From Flammeovirgaceae bacterium UBA976 (lineage in GTDB: Bacteria > Bacteroidota > Bacteroidia > Cytophagales > Cyclobacteriaceae), in the NCBI GenBank assembly GCA_002292365.1, contig DBBU01000072.1, forward strand, positions 1-6,123: a stretch of DNA of 6,123 nucleotides. The letters run 5' to 3'. A model generated the notes under the pieces. It searched no databases, was not told the origin of the DNA, and saw nothing but the letters and a program-made list of their open reading frames with translations. This document shows positions 5,390 through 6,123 of the stretch, one piece after another. The position numbers were made by a program, and so were the translations under genes. Each line of letters starts with the position of its first letter. Position 1 is the stretch's first letter.

Positions 5390-6123
5390 ATGAATATTTC
5401 AACTCCATTCCTCGCCACATTAATCGTTAGCCTATTCTACTATGATAATGCCTATTCTCAACAGCGTGAATCAGATTATTATCAAATCAATCAAATTTAC
5501 GTTCCAGAAGAAATTAGTCTTGAAGTGGGTGGGTTGGCTTTTAACGATAAAGGTCAGCTTGGCGTCAGTACACGTAGAGGTGAAATTTGGCTAATCCTAA
5601 ATCCAGAAAAACCAAAATCTGAATATATCAGATTTGCCCATGGGCTGCATGAACCACTGGGTTTATTGTACCATGATCGCGCTTTTTATTCTAACCAACG
5701 TGGCGAACTTACCCAACTCATCGATCAGGATGGAGATAATCAAGCAGATATTTATAAAACTGTAACAAAGTGGGATTTGAATGGCAATTACCATGAATAC
5801 TCCTATGGACCTGTTTTATTGCCCGACGGTCAAATGCTTGTTACACTCAATTTAGGTTGGGTAGGATATGGCGAAAGTGCCTCAAAATGGCGTGGCTGGA
5901 TGCTTAAAGTAAGTGAAGATGGTCAAGTGACTCCTTATGCTACAGGCTTGAGATCTCCTGCTGGATTTGGCATCAATGCTGAAGGAGATATTTTTTATAC
6001 AGAAAATCAAGGAGATTGGGTAGGATCGGGTAGAATGACACATCTCGAATTAGGTGATTTTGCCGGTAATCCTGCAGGTTTGAGATGGTCTAGTGAAAAG
6101 GGATCTCCCATCAGCTTGAAAGT
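5390..6123 (+). CDS. Secreted beta-propeller protein, PQQ-dependent sugar dehydrogenase-like / cytochrome-associated (3' truncated)
   Basis: 244 codons are visible before the window ends. Residues 1-23 look like a Sec signal peptide: hydrophobic core F-L-A-T-L-I-V-S-L-F and a likely cut after A-Y-S before Q-Q. However, the n-region has no Lys or Arg. From residue 35 the protein shows propeller repeats: V-P-E-E-I-S-L-E-V-G-G-L-A-F, R-G-E-I-W-L, H-G-L-H-E-P-L-G-L, then a D-Q-D-G-D-N-Q-A-D loop that could bind calcium, G-L-R-S-P-A-G-F-G, and T-E-N-Q-G-D-W-V-G-S-G-R. This pattern is typical of glucose/sorbosone-dehydrogenase-like propellers, which often sit with or are fused to c-type cytochromes. 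The family oxidises sugars in the periplasm using PQQ; some members lack cofactor binding, and the residues that would decide are beyond the edge. It follows the DUF1080-PA14 gene by 30 bases and must share its transcript. The start ATG 5390 is the first in-frame ATG after a TGA at 5360-5362; see the finding on an older start at 5359. Confidence 0.87.
   Translation, partial: MNISTPFLATLIVSLFYYDNAYSQQRESDYYQINQIYVPEEISLEVGGLAFNDKGQLGVSTRRGEIWLILNPEKPKSEYIRFAHGLHEPLGLLYHDRAFYSNQRGELTQLIDQDGDNQADIYKTVTKWDLNGNYHEYSYGPVLLPDGQMLVTLNLGWVGYGESASKWRGWMLKVSEDGQVTPYATGLRSPAGFGINAEGDIFYTENQGDWVGSGRMTHLELGDFAGNPAGLRWSSEKGSPISLK

Overview
The window looks like the chromosome of a Bacteroidota species, probably a marine or environmental Cytophagia- or Flavobacteriia-type bacterium. 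The reasons are: AT-rich DNA with strongly AT-rich intergenic regions; start codons without good Shine-Dalgarno sequences; one TAnnTTTG-type -7 promoter box; two lipoproteins; and protein families common in these bacteria (DUF1080/PA14 lipoprotein, Stealth phosphotransferase, TSP3-containing surface lipoprotein). The phylum is inferred from composition and gene content, not from a marker gene.

Layout. Positions 1-489 hold the 3' part of a secreted LpqC/PHB-depolymerase-type esterase with a complete-looking Ser-Asp-His triad. Positions 667-1620 hold a compact Stealth-family sugar-phosphate transferase, with no other capsule gene visible. Positions 1621-1848 are mostly non-coding, with a hairpin and a short imperfect direct repeat. 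They run into what looks like the decayed 3' end of a gene (about 1749-2153, two consecutive stops in frame). A long AT-rich hairpin at 2165-2219 separates this remnant from a convergent minus-strand lipoprotein gene (2241-3050; InlB-type repeat, TSP3 calcium repeat, C-terminal module). A 434-base divergent intergenic region follows (3051-3484), with a likely -7 box for the minus gene and a strong hairpin with a T-rich tail. Positions 3485-5359 encode a three-part lipoprotein: DUF1080 (3-keto-disaccharide hydrolase family), PA14, and a C-terminal module of about 210 residues. Only 30 bases later begins a secreted beta-propeller protein (5390 to window end, truncated) related to PQQ-dependent sugar dehydrogenase-like or cytochrome-associated proteins.

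How they fit together. The last two genes form an evident operon and are the best functional unit here: a cell-envelope lipoprotein likely to bind or cleave (oxidised) sugars, followed by a probable periplasmic sugar-oxidising propeller. The junction between them suggests that a one-base change in an A tract destroyed an older overlapping start codon. The other genes look like independent accessory loci of the cell surface. I saw no mobile element, CRISPR array, tRNA or rRNA, and nothing that clearly amounts to a new defence or other undescribed system.
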